From Pelomyxa schiedti (Eukaryota > Evosea > Pelobiontida > Pelomyxidae): a DNA stretch of 42,336 nucleotides. A program made the position numbers and the translations under genes. Below, one piece after another: positions 42,303 through 42,336 of the stretch. The notes beneath the pieces are model-generated. The model ran no database searches. It was given only the letters and a program-made list of their open reading frames with translations, and was not told the DNA's origin. Location of the stretch: positions 6,203 to 48,538 of the forward strand of contig JAHLWZ010000664.1 in the NCBI GenBank assembly GCA_020536535.1, given 5' to 3'. Positions within the stretch are counted from its first letter, which is position 1. Every line of letters starts with the position of its first letter.

Positions 42303-42336
42303 CTGGCAATAAAGAATATTATAAACTTATTACAAT

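Noticed and set aside
1-42336. CRISPR arrays, bacterial operons or phage modules
   Set aside because: No regularly spaced repeats, Shine-Dalgarno-led gene strings or phage proteins were seen. The intron-rich architecture is eukaryotic.

Overview
The window is nuclear DNA from a eukaryote, most likely a free-living protist. Nearly every protein gene is cut by GT-AG introns of about 40-50 nt, intergenic gaps are only 100-400 bp, and the two tRNA genes carry pol III boxes and T-run terminators. I rebuilt the exon chains by hand from splice sites, reading frame and family conservation. The mix (alpha-actinin, RhoGAP, PH, sirtuin, REG/PA28, CLU, cathepsin Z, ELO, and a bacterial-type phosphoketolase) would suit an amoeboid, possibly oxygen-poor lineage, but that placement is inference.

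Layout from left to right: a GC-rich contig end (1-116); HSBP1-like (-) and FABP-like (+) genes sharing a 133-bp divergent promoter; a long gene joining a CLU domain, leucine-rich-like repeats and a C-terminal ITPase/HAM1 domain (2198-7080); cathepsin Z (7315-8789); a tandem array of intron-poor paralogues of an unrecognised propeller-like family (8840-13556), including one remnant and one frameshifted copy; an alpha-actinin-like protein with three tandem rod modules (13826-21168); a divergent actin (-); an ELO fatty-acid elongase; a SIRT7-like sirtuin fused to kelch repeats (-, 24553-27733); a PA28/REG proteasome activator; an unrecognised gene; and a four-helix membrane protein (-).

A 100-N gap (31497-31596) follows, flanked by two identical 121-bp copies, so it is probably an unmerged contig overlap. 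The right part holds xylulose-5-P/fructose-6-P phosphoketolase (-, 31713-35073), a RhoGAP gene, tRNA-Gln(UUG) and tRNA-Leu(UAA), an acidic probable nuclear protein, a PH-plus-TNFAIP8-like protein, and a lysine-rich gene running off the right edge (-).

There is no operon logic, as expected for a eukaryote. Recurrent themes are cytoskeleton and Rho signalling (actinin, actin-like, RhoGAP), protein turnover (PA28, cathepsin Z), lipid handling (FABP, ELO, possibly PH-TIPE) and carbon metabolism (phosphoketolase). The most unusual items are the two multidomain fusions, the triple-rod actinin, the PH-TIPE combination and the intron-bearing phosphoketolase.
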